Program-made: the position numbers and the translations under genes | Assembly: GCA_029204225.1 (NCBI GenBank) | Contig: CM055093.1 | Location: 19,582,041-19,646,040, forward strand | DNA: 64,000 bases | Direction: 5' to 3' | DNA from: Diphasiastrum complanatum | Lineage: Eukaryota > Streptophyta > Lycopodiopsida > Lycopodiales > Lycopodiaceae | Shown: positions 22,047 through 34,700 of the stretch, piece by piece | Numbering within the stretch: position 1 is the stretch's first letter | How the letters are laid out: each line of letters opens with the position of its first letter | Notes under the pieces: generated by a model | The model's input: only the letters and a program-made list of their open reading frames with translations | Told to the model about the DNA's origin: nothing | Database searches by the model: none

Positions 22047-24130
22047 CTCAAATGTGATAAGAGTGAAAAAAATATATTGCAGCAACGTCTGAAGTGTCCA
22101 AAAGATGTTATGCATATCACAGCTACCATGTACTTGACTCACACTCAAGCACACCAACAAACCACCAGGTTTGACTCACAAAGTATCATGCAAACACAAT
22201 GCTCATACAGAGAGTCTACCATACTCTCGACCAACTGACTCGTCTCCAATCCAACTTGACCACAAGTGGACCACATGAGCGACATGGCTCAAACTGAGGA
22301 AATCCCACTGCCACCATGAGACTTACATCCTCCATCTAGCTAGGCTGACATCCTATTAGACACTTACAAGCACAGACCTGTAAAGCTGACATACATGAGC
22401 GACTGAGGCTCAACCTGAGGAAATCTTACTGCCACCATAAGACTATACCCTCACTAGATAGACAACTAGTAGACAATGACAAGTCAATGAGCATAAAATG
22501 ACTACTTTGCTTCTGACGTAGCAAATGCACAACCACATACAACTCCGACTCAGATCTAGACTCCTGTGACAAGGCAACATGCAAGCCCACACACACTCAT
22601 GCAAACCAACACGAATGATAAAGCGTCAAATACATGACCAAGGCCTGTCCATAAGTGGTATCCTGTCGTACCAACACCTATGCCACCTATAGATCCGCTG
22701 CTACACCACTGGTCACCAAATCAGGTCCTGAACCATGGCCTGCACCTGTACCAAGATGCTCTCACGTCCAAGCATATCACATAGATGTCCTCATACATCA
22801 TCCAAGATCAACCATCTCGAACCAATGAGCGCTCCAAGCCTCATCCCTGATGTATCTTGCTCCAAGCCGCTTTGCCCTGACATCCTGTCCAATAAGTCCT
22901 GAAAGCTGATCTCCATCCATTCCCCATGCTCCAAGTACAAGAGTCTACCAAGGACTCAATAAATGAATGTACACAAACCTCACCATAGGCTATACCTGAG
23001 TAGCTCGCCCACCTCCCAAAGATACTGATGATGATCTGCCTATTCTACATCCCATGTAGGTTCAACTTTCCATGTTTGACGTTGCCAACTCTGATTTGAC
23101 CAGTACATAGGCCTCCCCACAAGGAGCCTATCTCACCACAACACTGTATCCATCATAGCGTCCAAGCCAAAGCAAATGCAAACTAGATCCACTATTGTGA
23201 TGAATAACTCACCCATGATCCATAACATATCAGGTAGGATAGCTCCAGAACCCTGTACCCTGTACCATCTGATTACCAAATATCCATTACCCGCTGATAG
23301 CTCCCCAAGAATCTGTCCACCTGTAGTGCAACTAGACTCCAACTGGATCTAACCAAAAACTGCATCTTGCTTACCAAATAATGATGGATAGAAACAACAT
23401 GTGATGCCAACCTGGAGACTATTGTGCATATAACCATGTAGCTCACCTGATTACCCGCCAAAGTATCAGCTATCACTCCCTGAGCAACCATCTCCATCCA
23501 TGTCGGCTCACAACTATGGGCACGCTGGATCCACATCACCCGGTAATGCACTCCATGCCCTCAGGATATGTACCACCACTGGGTACATCCCATGCCACCT
23601 ACCTCCAAGTAGGCATGACCCATCCCTAGGTCATCACATGATGCACCAGCTGAAGAACATCGTCCATACAATGACATATTATACCTGAGCAACTGTAGCA
23701 TCTCCCTGAGTGCCACCCCAATGGACTCATCATCCACATACTATGCTCATCTGATGTCTCCGATCCTGGTCACCATCCTGCTAGAGAAGCCAAACTAGCA
23801 TCACCTGCTCCACTTGGCTCCTAGCATCTGCTCGCTCTCCTTGGCTATGTGCCACCCGACACCATGCCAATGCAAGCCTGTCCCTGAGTCGCTGCTCACG
23901 GGATCCCAAGACTGTTGTCTCCCTGATCATACTGAGGTATATGGCTCTGAGTGACTTCCTCTAGGCTTCCCCATGATCTCACCACCTGAGAATCTGCACC
24001 ATGGAAATTCCAACACTTGTGCCAAGCCTAGACTCCTGCAAATACAGCCAACTGCATGAAAGCTATAGGTAGCTTATCCATGCCCATGATGGTAGATGTC
24101 TCCCCATCGATGCCAAATGAAATCACTCCG
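22047..24130 (-). mobile_element. Non-coding interior of an LTR element (possible LARD)
   Basis: About 2 kb adjoin the polypurine tract with no coding capacity on either strand. The composition is distinctive, rich in CCA, CTG and TGTACC words and clearly less AT-rich than its flanks. A weak direct repeat sits at about 22274 and 22394 (ATGAGCGAC...GGCTCAA then CTGAGGAAATC). A long non-coding interior beside a PPT and LTR fits a large retrotransposon derivative. The second LTR and PBS were not found on the right. Confidence 0.4.
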
Positions 24131-24232
24131 TTACATTTTCAACCTATTCCACTTCCAAAATACACACAATGTTCTTGATGAATATAATCCAAAAATCATT
24201 TTTGCAGAATAAGTTGCTGATCAATTCACAAA

Positions 24233-25064
24233 ATGTCGACAACAATTGAGGTACTACCTCCTTATTTGTAGATTTTATTTGCATGAATTTAAACAAGGTT
24301 GATTAAATCAAAAGATTCTTTTCCTTTAATCAAATGTTTATTATAAAACTTATCTAACTTGACAAATCATAACTTCCATAATTTTACAAAAAATAGCTAT
24401 TCAAAAAACTAAAAGAAGAGGCAACAACTGTAAACACCAAAACAACAACGACGACGACATATCCATCAACAAAACAAATGTTCTTCATGAATACATGTGG
24501 AATAGAACCTGAGGAATACATGCACGGTTATAGAACAAGATACTTGCTATCATTACTTATCGATGAGAAAAAAAAATGCAAGGGATAAATTTCAAAGTAC
24601 TAATAATGGTCGACCAATTTAAGGTAACTATCTATAAAACAAGAATATTTAGTATTTTGATATCCTTTTTTTTTAGTAATCAAAACCTATACTTTATAGT
24701 ATAAACAATTACTTACAATTACTTTATTGCAGGATTTCTTATCCATTTATTCAAAAAATTTCAAATCACTATTCCCAAAACAGTACACACGAATTCTACA
24801 GCGATTCGTTATTTTGAATCAAATGTAAACACATCCTACTACACAGTGAGAAATTTGTATTTTGGATACAACATTCCAATCAATGATTGGAATGAAATGA
24901 CTCGTGCACAATCTGACGCAATTGCAGCTGATCTGGATAAACACTTCGGTCACATTGATAAATGTGGAAACAAATTGACAAATGGACCAATCACATTTTC
25001 TTTTGTAATACAAATGGTCAATCCTACAATAGCACATCTATTTGAGTCTCATCCTCAAATATAA
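24233..25064 (+). CDS. Unrecognised split gene in AT-rich island
   Basis: I do not recognise this protein. Possible exons are 24233-24250 (MSTTIE, then GTACTA), 24421-24623 (starts ATTVNTK, contains MFFMNTCGIEPEEYMHGY) and 24733-25064. The last follows TTATTGCAG and reads NLYFGYNIPINDW, MTRAQSDAIAADLD and HIDKCGNKL, to a stop after SHPQI. The second exon needs a frame change at a run of nine A (24569-24577), and its phase does not match the third exon. The gene is therefore either damaged or wrongly modelled. The last exon gives 72 in-frame residues with a balanced composition. It lies 200 bp upstream of a GIY-YIG ORF on the same strand, and a possible small exon (about 25146-25196) lies between them. 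Confidence 0.4.
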
Positions 25065-25273
25065 GAACATAAGATATAACGAACATTTTTTTATATATTT
25101 CTATTATGAAATATGAAAATAATTTTCAACTTAACTTTATTGCACGATTTTCAAGTTATCACAGAACAAGATGTAGCATCAACAAGTGCTACAAAGGTAT
25201 ATCAAACTTTGTTTATCTATTACATTTTTGAAAGTTTAACTGTGCAAATCTACAAAAAGATACATTAGATAAA

Positions 25274-25606
25274 TTGTTAAATGCAGGAAAACACACCTCC
25301 ACCAAAAAGAGCACAAAGAACATTCACATCTACAAATTAGAATGCATCAAAAACAAAAAAGTTTACATTGGACAAACAACATCACTGACGAAAAGATATC
25401 ACAAACACTGTGAAAACCCTCCTTCAAAAATGTTGGCAGATGCATCTCTATATGCTCCTTTTAAAAATAATTTTATTATATCTACAATTTGTACTACTTG
25501 TGATAAAAAGATTGCAAATAATTTAGAATCATTCTATATAGATCTATTCGCTTCATGTGGCTCAAATGGTTATAACATTTTTTTAAAAAAACACAAGCAA
25601 TTCTAA
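25274..25606 (+). CDS. GIY-YIG endonuclease-like protein
   Basis: A 110-residue ORF carries a full-length single GIY-YIG fold by motif. IYKLECIKNKKVYIGQT corresponds to the paired GIY and YIG strands. The following TKRYHKH supplies the conserved arginine and histidine, LESFYID gives the catalytic glutamate, and NGYNIF is the C-terminal asparagine region. GIY-YIG nucleases cut DNA with one metal ion and occur in homing elements, Penelope-like retroelements, large DNA viruses and repair proteins. A Cys pair (TICTTC) lies between R and E. A splice acceptor (AAATGCAG) overlaps the start, so this may be the last exon of a longer gene. The origin is not decided. Confidence 0.6.
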   Translation: MLNAGKHTSTKKSTKNIHIYKLECIKNKKVYIGQTTSLTKRYHKHCENPPSKMLADASLYAPFKNNFIISTICTTCDKKIANNLESFYIDLFASCGSNGYNIFLKKHKQF

Positions 25607-27193
25607 AAAATGTTGGTACTTGAAAAGACGTCATTATATATAAATATAATAAAGTTAGTTGTCAACTATAAACAGTTAAAATATGCTTTGATTTATCATT
25701 TATGATTCAATGATTCCCAATTATTATAGACACCAAGACATGAAACATTGTAATGATGTTATATATTCCTTGCAAGTTATATTATTTTAAAATTGGATGA
25801 AGTTCCAAGAACAAAATACATGTTCAATGCATTATAGGACATTACAAAGTTGAAGTCTTCAATTAGCATTATAGAAAATACACACAAATGACGAGTCTAT
25901 GAGGCTGGCCTTCGTTTCTAGTTGTCTCTTTCCTCAATCTTTACAACCATATTTGTTGAGCACCTTTGTACAATGCCATAAACTACACTCTCATGTTTGA
26001 TTCGATAATTCAATCATGTTTCCTCTTGATCAACTTGTTGGGATTTCCAACTGGTAAGAATAAAGAACTTGCAATCTATTTTTTGTTGTCAATGTCCTCT
26101 ATCGATTTAGCACAGTAGTATTCTTTCTAGTTCTTCTATTCCCATCTCTCGATCATAACATATTTGATGTTCCTATTCACCCTTTTATAGAAACTCTTTT
26201 GATGGGTAGCCCTTCCCAAGGATTTCTAGTAAATTATCTAAAGTAATTAGTCGCTTGGACAACATTGACTAGAATTATGAATGATTGATGTTGATATTGC
26301 TAATTTTGCAAGTGTTATATTTTCTTGTGGACTTGAGATACGGTGATACTCATTTTAAGTTTAGTATTCATAAGAGAGAGTCAAGGACAAATTTTACACT
26401 ATGGGCTAGTCCCTTACTCAAGTATTGGGCCCCACATACAAATAAGGCTAGGAGATTTTCGCCCTAAGCTAGTAGCTTCCTAGGAGTTTCCATTAGGGCC
26501 ATTCATAATCTTACTATAAGTTGTGATTGACTCATTAGATTGCATCTTGCATTACTTTATAAGTTCTTTGTAAGAGACTCATTGCTCTTCGTTGTAGGAA
26601 ATCAACTATTGACTATAATTGATGTTCTTTTAGTACTCCTAGTTAGAGTATGTCGTTTGCTTCATCATGGTATGTTGTTTTGACGTTCATGATTTGCATT
26701 TAGAACTTGTTGTTTGGGTAGTACTCAATGGACATAGAAGATGTACAATTACATGAAAATGATATGTGATTTCAATTAAACAAGCTACTAATAAAGACAG
26801 CCAATAATTATTCCTAAATCATGAACACTACATCATAGTTGAAAAATCTTGAATTTTAGATTTTTAAATTTTAAATTGTGAACTTATGAACTTAAATGGG
26901 AAAGTGAACACATTATTGTGATTTTGAAATATTGGTTGTGAAATGGTGAACAATCAACATGAACTTTTTTGACAAAAAGCTTAAAGGCTCCCATTGAAAA
27001 TTTTACAGCTCGCTTTCATAGCCAAAAATTTGGTGTTCATGTTCACGATAGTCTTTTCAAATTCACATGTGTAAAAGTTAAATTAAAAAATGACAAAAGT
27101 GGACCTAGCTCAATCCACACTACTTACTTGCACTTACTTTTTCAGGCAGTTAAATGTACATAATTATACCCCATTTGCGTGCTCATTTTAAGA

Positions 27194-27198
<5 letters not shown>
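25607..27198. other. Intergenic, AT-rich, no gene seen
   Basis: No ORF with a recognisable motif. A stretch near 26598 (TGTAGGAAATCAACTATTG) resembles the start of the solo LTR at 15398, so an old LTR fragment may be present. No ends or target duplications were found. Confidence 0.4.
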
Positions 27199-27245
<47 letters not shown>

Positions 27246-27398
27246 CGAGCCCACAATTCCTGGCTGTGTAGCCAGGAACTAATGCCGGAAACTGGCTTTT
27301 GCCCACATGGAGCAAAGTTGTGTGCAATTTCGTGACACTCCAGTTCCTGGCTGTGGCTGCACAACCAGGAACTGGCTCAAGATAACCTCTTGTGGGCG

Positions 27399-27433
<35 letters not shown>

Positions 27434-27458
27434 CCCCCCCCCCACCCCCCCCCCCCCC
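27199..27458. repeat. Two (CT)n tracts and a C-tract flanking a fold-back segment
   Basis: (CT)n runs at 27199-27243 and 27401-27431, then a nearly pure C tract (27433-27458). Between them, 27245-27400 has inverted ends GCGAGCCCACAA and TTGTGGGCGC. Inside are two hairpins, ATTCCTGGCTGTGTAGCCAGGAACT-like near 27256 and AGTTCCTGGCTGTG...ACCAGGAACT near 27342. Confidence 0.85.
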
Positions 27459-28026
27459 AATGTGCTGATTTTTCTCATAACGAAAGCCCCGTCTAGATGC
27501 AGACAAAACTGTCCTTTAACAAATGTCGAGTACATGCTCTATATCATTTTTCACATGTTAAGTCCAAGGAAATATAAAGCACATCTACATTACCAAACCT
27601 CATGGCACCAGAGCTCCTGTAAATCACAAAATATATAAGCTAATCGGTTCAAAGGGATTGATTGCATCAAACTTTTCATTTTTGAAAAAGCTCATTTGGC
27701 TGCAATAGCAAACAAAGTCTTCCACAGACATACAGACTGATGATACCATGTTTTTGAAAAGATGCAGGAACTGTGAAGTCTGCCAAATAGTGATCAGTTG
27801 ATTTGCCGAGTGGTGCAACATATTGATTCTGTGTATCAAAACCAAAGAGACTTGCAGCATATGCTCAAGAGCATATGGAAGAAGGCATTGTGTAAACATT
27901 TTAATGGATCATATTATGTAGCTTTCATGAGACAGAAAATATTAGCCTTCATCAATTTATAATGCTTATGTAACTCGCTCTACAAGGCTAGCATTCTAAT
28001 GAAGGTAAATCTGAAATTGGCAAATA

Positions 28027-28509
28027 TCACAAATCTGATAATTCTGGTGCATTTGGAGGCGGTGGCAAAATCCCCTCTTTTTTAGACATTTCATACAGAG
28101 CTATTGCTGCAAGAGCTTTAGCGTCTGATGTTGCTCGCCACAGTTCTGGATATGGGACCACACGTACTTTGATCAGCTCCCCATGGTCTACAAGCCCAGT
28201 TCGTTGTCCTTCTAGAGACTCTACTACCTGTAACCAAGGACATTCCACAAGTTTCACAACATAAAAAATATCTTGAAAGATAGCCCTCCATTGTCAGTTC
28301 TTCTTGGAGCCAAGACTGAGAACCTTAATGAGCATGCAGGAAAAGTAGAAGACATTCTGCCTAATTGATACAAATTTTCAATGATATTTAACCCCAGAAA
28401 GCTGATTCAACTCTGGATAAAGCCATAGATATATTTATGCAAATCAGACAGGATTTGTTCCAAATTTATTGGTCTCTGGAGAGATTAATATTAAAGATAA
28501 TTTAATCTC

Positions 28510-28571
<62 letters not shown>

Positions 28572-28711
28572 GAAAAACTGTGTCGAGAGTGGATCCAAGG
28601 CCAGCGCACTTCTACATCATTGAGAGAAAGATGCTTTTCAAGTGACAAGGTCTTGTCCATGTAGCTACGACCTTGAGAGGGACACCCACGATGAACATGT
28701 AGACTAGCGTG

Positions 28712-28743
<32 letters not shown>

Positions 28744-31700
28744 CACACACACACACACACACACCTGTCTTCTCGGATCTCTCTCCTGCATGAAAAGGAG
28801 GTTGAATCTTTTGGTTCACAGAAAGCATTTAAAGAATGTAAGTGCCAATGACTCTGCCTTAATTCCCATCAAGTGAAAGTAGAAATTACTTGAACATACT
28901 AAAGGAAACAGACCGTTGAACTAGCTTTCAAGTCCAACTATGCCACTTGCAAATGATGAGAAGGAAAAGCTGGCAATATACCTCTTGTTTCACAGTTCCT
29001 CGATATAGCAACAGTGTGATATCTTCGTCACATCCTCCCTGTCTTGATCACAGGCCATATTTCATCATGTACTTCACTGTACTATAAAATATTGTCAAAA
29101 TAAAAACCACTCCAAAGAAGGATAAAATACCTATGAGAATGTGTCCATGACTTTTTCCTGTTGGCAATATGAGCTTACCGGGGAAGGGTGCATCTTCCTG
29201 CCAGTGGATTCTTTCAGCAAACTTGTAAGATCAATTAGGTCAGATGAATTGATGTGAATTCCTGTTTCCTCTTCAACCTGGATGATGAATCCATTCAGAC
29301 CATCTCTTTTGATGGAGAAGAACTTCTAAAGTCACCTTATGGCTAACACAATCTTAAAGAGCACAATGTCGTACTATTACAAAGTTACCTATTGCAATGT
29401 GAGGACAACAACATATGCACAACAAGATGTCATAGATAGCAAAAGCTCTACTCAATTCATATAGGAATCAGGTGTGAGACAATGTAGCAACAGAAGATCC
29501 CAAGTACAATTTAGAAGAGTCACAAGATATGTATAGCATAGCAAAACCAATCTTTATGAGTTTTGTACCATCAAGTTCACAAACAACTCTTAAAACATTA
29601 CGTATTAAAATCCTGAACTTGAGAAAAGTAAATGAATCTTTTAACTTTAAAATTTAAATCAAATATAACTTCTAGTAAATGTTTAAAATTTAAATGTGAG
29701 AAAAATTAATAAACCTTTTGATTTTTTATCATCAAAGATAATTTCTAGATCCAGTTGTGGATTCTGGACCATACAATGCAACCAGTCCATTCACTGAGCG
29801 GTCTATTACTTAAAAATCAAGCTGCTAAACTGTGGAGACTGAGGCAATATGGGAAGATAACAAGAGTCCTTGGATTCAGGAGAGTGCACAAAGAACTAGA
29901 TAGCTGGTGAAGCCTAAAATTTATATAAGCAGAGCCAAATTTACTGTCATTGTTTCAACAGAATAATGAAGACTAAGTCAAGCAAATAAAAACCATGATC
30001 TGAAAGTGTCCAAAACACTCTTCAAAACAATCATAATGTGAAATTTCACGATAAGAACCTCATGGGTTGAGGCAAGCAACGTCTCAATGCCAGTTTGAAT
30101 TTGCCGATTCAGCCAAACCAATTACAATCTGGGCACCAGAAAAAAAACCACCAAGGAGAGACACAAAGATGCTACAATGTTGGAGTACGACAAGGCTGTC
30201 AAGACATCAATCTGCTGGATTTCAAGGTTGCATTTCGGTCACATGCGAGAAGCAATCTGCTATAGTTACAGCCCAATTCACTGCTACATGATTTCCTTGT
30301 GTTTACGCATGGATTCATAGACCTGTTTTGCGAAATATCTCGTTTCACACACTATTCAGATGCTCTACATGATATTCTTAGGGTAGTGGTTCATGGTCAA
30401 TATCATTCTCGGCTGTCACAAACTGGTCCATAAAAAGAGCTTAATAAACTTTGCATATGATCATTCATTAGCTTTCATTTCCAGCAGACTTATTGTTGCT
30501 TGCTTTGGACATCCAGTTCACGTTGATGCTTTTTCTTTGGCATTCCTGCATCATTTAGCTGTGGGGACCACAATCGACAGGTAGGCATTTACTTGTGGGA
30601 CACTCGTGTTATAGGTTCTATCTATCGTCATCCATTGTTGGTGCATTAGGATCTTCCAGTCTTGTCGTTATGGTTGCATGATGTTGCCTTTCTTTCCTCT
30701 TTCAATCAAAGCTAAAAACAATGACTTTTTGGGGAGGGAGAGAGTTACAGGCATATTGTTGAGCTCATGGGCCTTGGACAACATATTTTTATTAGACATC
30801 ATACCATATGGTTTGGGCACTTGGGCATTGCATTTAATAATTTGGCATTTATTAGATACAGTTATAAGTCTTATGGTTATTATGGAGCCCCAAGCCGTAA
30901 AGTGCAATCCTAGCCCTGATTTGGGCCTAGTGACTAAAAATAAACCGCAATGCCTCATTATTCATAAGAGAGTAGAGAGTGACTTTGCTCACCTAGCAAG
31001 CAAGTATATCCAGTTCTTTCGATACTTTCAGCTTGTCATTTAATTATCCATTATGTCCAGCTCAGTTACAATACCTTTCAATACACATGCAGTTCTTTCA
31101 GTTCTATTACAGTTCGGGTTGTTTTGCTAAACTAAATTACTGACCTATTCAGTTTGCACAGCACGAGGACTACGCATCAAATGAGTGCGTTTGCTTTCCT
31201 CATTTTAGGAAGCATTCACAACAAATTTGTTTTGTAGCTTCAACTCTATGTCGATCAAATTTTCCACTTCTCTATCCTATGCTAACAATGCCAAATTACT
31301 GAAGCAAAAGCTTCAATCAATTCATACCAGAAGTAATTATATTTGAGCTTTTCTTTAATCTGCTTCCTGTTTATAATATGCTAAAATATAAATGCTCACA
31401 TATTTGAGCTACAGCGAAATATATTGCTGAAAAGCCAAGCAATAAAACCAGTATTCTTGGGATGCTTATAGCTAGACTAGATATCGGCTTGAGGCAGGTC
31501 AATCAGCTAAACCTAGAAACTAAATGGCAACCAAAAATAACCATGACAAAAATTGAAGGCTATGGATGTCCTGGTACTGGGCACACTTTTCAGGTGTCAA
31601 AATATGATTGAAATCTCTTGGGGTTTTAGACAAGAGATGTTTCTGAAGCAGGTATGATATCGGCCTATTAGCTCCAGAAAGAATCAAAACTTCACACAGA

Positions 31701-34700
31701 TGCAGAGGAAGATCTCTCAATTTGGCAGCAAATCTCCCAACTCCAAACTAGAGAAATACTTCTCAAAACTCATGATCATGAAAAAAATAAGCCGGAACTT
31801 AAGGAGATAGACCCTCTTCAGAGTAGGAAACATTGCACTAGGTTCAAATCACAAATGCCATACTTTACTCATGAATAAACACCAAAACTATTGACAAGAG
31901 GCTACTTGACATTGCCCGTCTACGATGAAGTTCTGCAATCAAGTCCAATCTAAGAAGCATTCAGGACTTGAGCCCATGCCCTGATGAACAAATATATTCC
32001 AAAACCCAACTCTTTGGGCTTGTAGTATAGATATTTGATATCCCCTCATCTCATCCAAAGGTGCATATTAACAAACAAGTAACACTCTCAAGCATTAGTA
32101 ACGATAAAACATCATAAGAGCCCTCATAATCTGAAGATCCTTAACTAGAATCAAAAACTTTAGACATGAGAAGCTACCGCCTTCATTATTCTTGGTCCAA
32201 TCAGATCTAGGAGGTTTGCTTTCTACTTCTAGAATTGTATTATGATAAAAACTCTTTCTTTCGAAGTATTGATAACAAAATGCTATTCTGTTCTTCATAT
32301 GCAACAATAATACTTTGCGTTTTCTGGGAAAAGTGGACATCAATATCAGTGATGATTTTCAGAGCAACAGGTTGTAACCTCTCTTGCTGCTGTGCCAACG
32401 AAGTCACCTGCATCATCATCTAACATTCCTGCAGGCAACTCGAGAAGTGTGCGCCCAACTGGCACTCTTGCCTGCTTACAAGCATTCAGTGCTCTCAAGT
32501 GCTGACCGTCATCATAACTCAAATCAACCCAAAGCAGGAGAATTTTTTTTGAGAAAGAGCAGCATCTTACTAGATATTCTTGTCTGGAAATATAAGTGCT
32601 TGCAAGTGCCCGTCTTCTTACCTCCACCCCAAAAAAATATGGCCAGTGGAATCATATAAAGATCAACAAAGTAGCTTCCTTCCAGACACGTTTTAAAGCC
32701 AGGGCACACAAACCTGTTCGGTAAGAATGGCATACTTCTCTCCATCGCACTCCAAGAGCATCAAAATACCAACAGCCCCACCTCTTGCAAATACAATGCC
32801 TGGAAGCTGATCAGTAGCAAGTCCGTCAGCAAAAGCTTTATCTCAAAGGAAGAATAGAGAGGACATCATTCAGTTAGCATAAGTGCACAAGTAGAGATAA
32901 AACCAGACATGATCTCTTTAACAAAGCAATGCAATATCTCAACCACATGCAATCTAGCGTTAACTAGATGCTCAAATGGATACAAAAAAACTTAAAATTA
33001 TAAAAACACAAAGTACTTTTTGCAACTAGCCTCCTCGATAAACAACATGAAAAGTTGCCAAAGAGATCAAGTACGTAACATATTCTCCCGAGGTCCTAAG
33101 AGAGGCACAAATATTAAACTATATATCAAAAATGAACTACTTGTCATATAAGCCATAAATAACAACATAAGCTGTCTAAGTGATCCAATTTTTTCCATAA
33201 CATGAACTGGTGTGATTATGTCACCTCAGCATGAGTATATATGTAATATCATACACAATGAACAAAATGCAGAATGGATGTCACTGAGTTGGAAAAACTG
33301 GTGTGATTATTCTCACCTCAAAATGAGTACATATACAATGAAAGAAATGTGGAATGGATGTAACTCAGTCATGGAATGAAGGATTTCATTTGGTACACAA
33401 TTTGGTGTGCCGTTTGTGGCCTGGGTGGTGCATATACCACAGATACTGGTAATTTGTATAGAGGATGCTGTGGCAAAGCTGTGTGGCATCATCTTTGCCG
33501 GAGTGGCTGCACTATCTATATGCTCCTGGTCCATGTGAGTCACTTTCTAGCTCAATGTCATTTGGCGCTTGCCATCTCAAGGAGAAGTAGAGGATGATAT
33601 ACATCCAAGTAGGTAGACAACGAGTGCCCTAAGGTGCAACACAGTGTTTCCAATGTTGATGTAGCTTACGAAGATGTAAAGCCATGAATCACTAGCCTAG
33701 GTACGAGATAAATGACTTGATGGTGAGAGGCTGATTATGAGTGCAACAGATTTGCCATATCAAAGGTGCCATCATGTTGTTTCCAACTCAAATCACAACA
33801 AATTTATGATTCCCAAATCACAAAAGCATCAAAACATAGAGTCTGTATGAGAGAGAGAGAGAGATTAACAGATCAAAGCTCCTCTTGACAAGTCAAGACC
33901 AAAACCTTTTAAAACCCTTTATTCATAGACCAACAAGATAAAACATAGCTGAAAAGTATACAGTACTAACTAAAGCACCGTGAAGCAAAACATATTTCAA
34001 GACATCCAGCTGGTACCTGCCACCATCCCACCACACAAAACCGCACAAGTTAGCACAGTGAGGAAGACAGGTGTCAACGCTAAATGTCAATTGTTATCCA
34101 TGTACAAAATACGTTAAGCTCAACTAATCAGCTTGCAGTGTAGATAAAGTTTTTTATAGTCCGATCTTCCCTTACTGACAGTTATTTAAAGTGATCGGCC
34201 AAACCATATTGGTACCGTATCAGGGTGAATGCCATACTGACCAGTTTGCTGGTTTTTGGTCCGTATCTTTAACTAACAAACATACGACATTACGCATTTG
34301 AAAATAAGCCATATAAAATGTGTAGCAAAATGTGAGCATATAAGTAGTTTGGACCGGTACATGAAGTTTGGGGCAAATCCATGGCATACCAACATTCATA
34401 TCTGTAAACAGATAATGTACGGTGCTCGTGACTTCTTGAGCAAATCCATGCTATGCACGAGTCCGCAAACTAACTTATCGTTCTTAAGATTTTAAACCAT
34501 AATCATGATTTCGACAATAGCCAAAAAACTGCTACCTGTAAGTACAAATTACAAAATCAAGAGTTTGCGACTGTACATTCATGATAAGACCGGGGCAAGT
34601 CTATGTCGTTCCGATCTTATGAATGTATACGTTCTTTGCACAAGTCCATGTACTTAAAAGAACTTACACTAGGTACGCAAATTCTTGATAAGAAAATCGT

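Noticed and set aside
23273-23551. Minus ORFs in the 22-24 kb region as a decayed polyprotein
   Set aside because: No Gag, protease, integrase or RT motif could be read in any frame, so I treated the region as non-coding.
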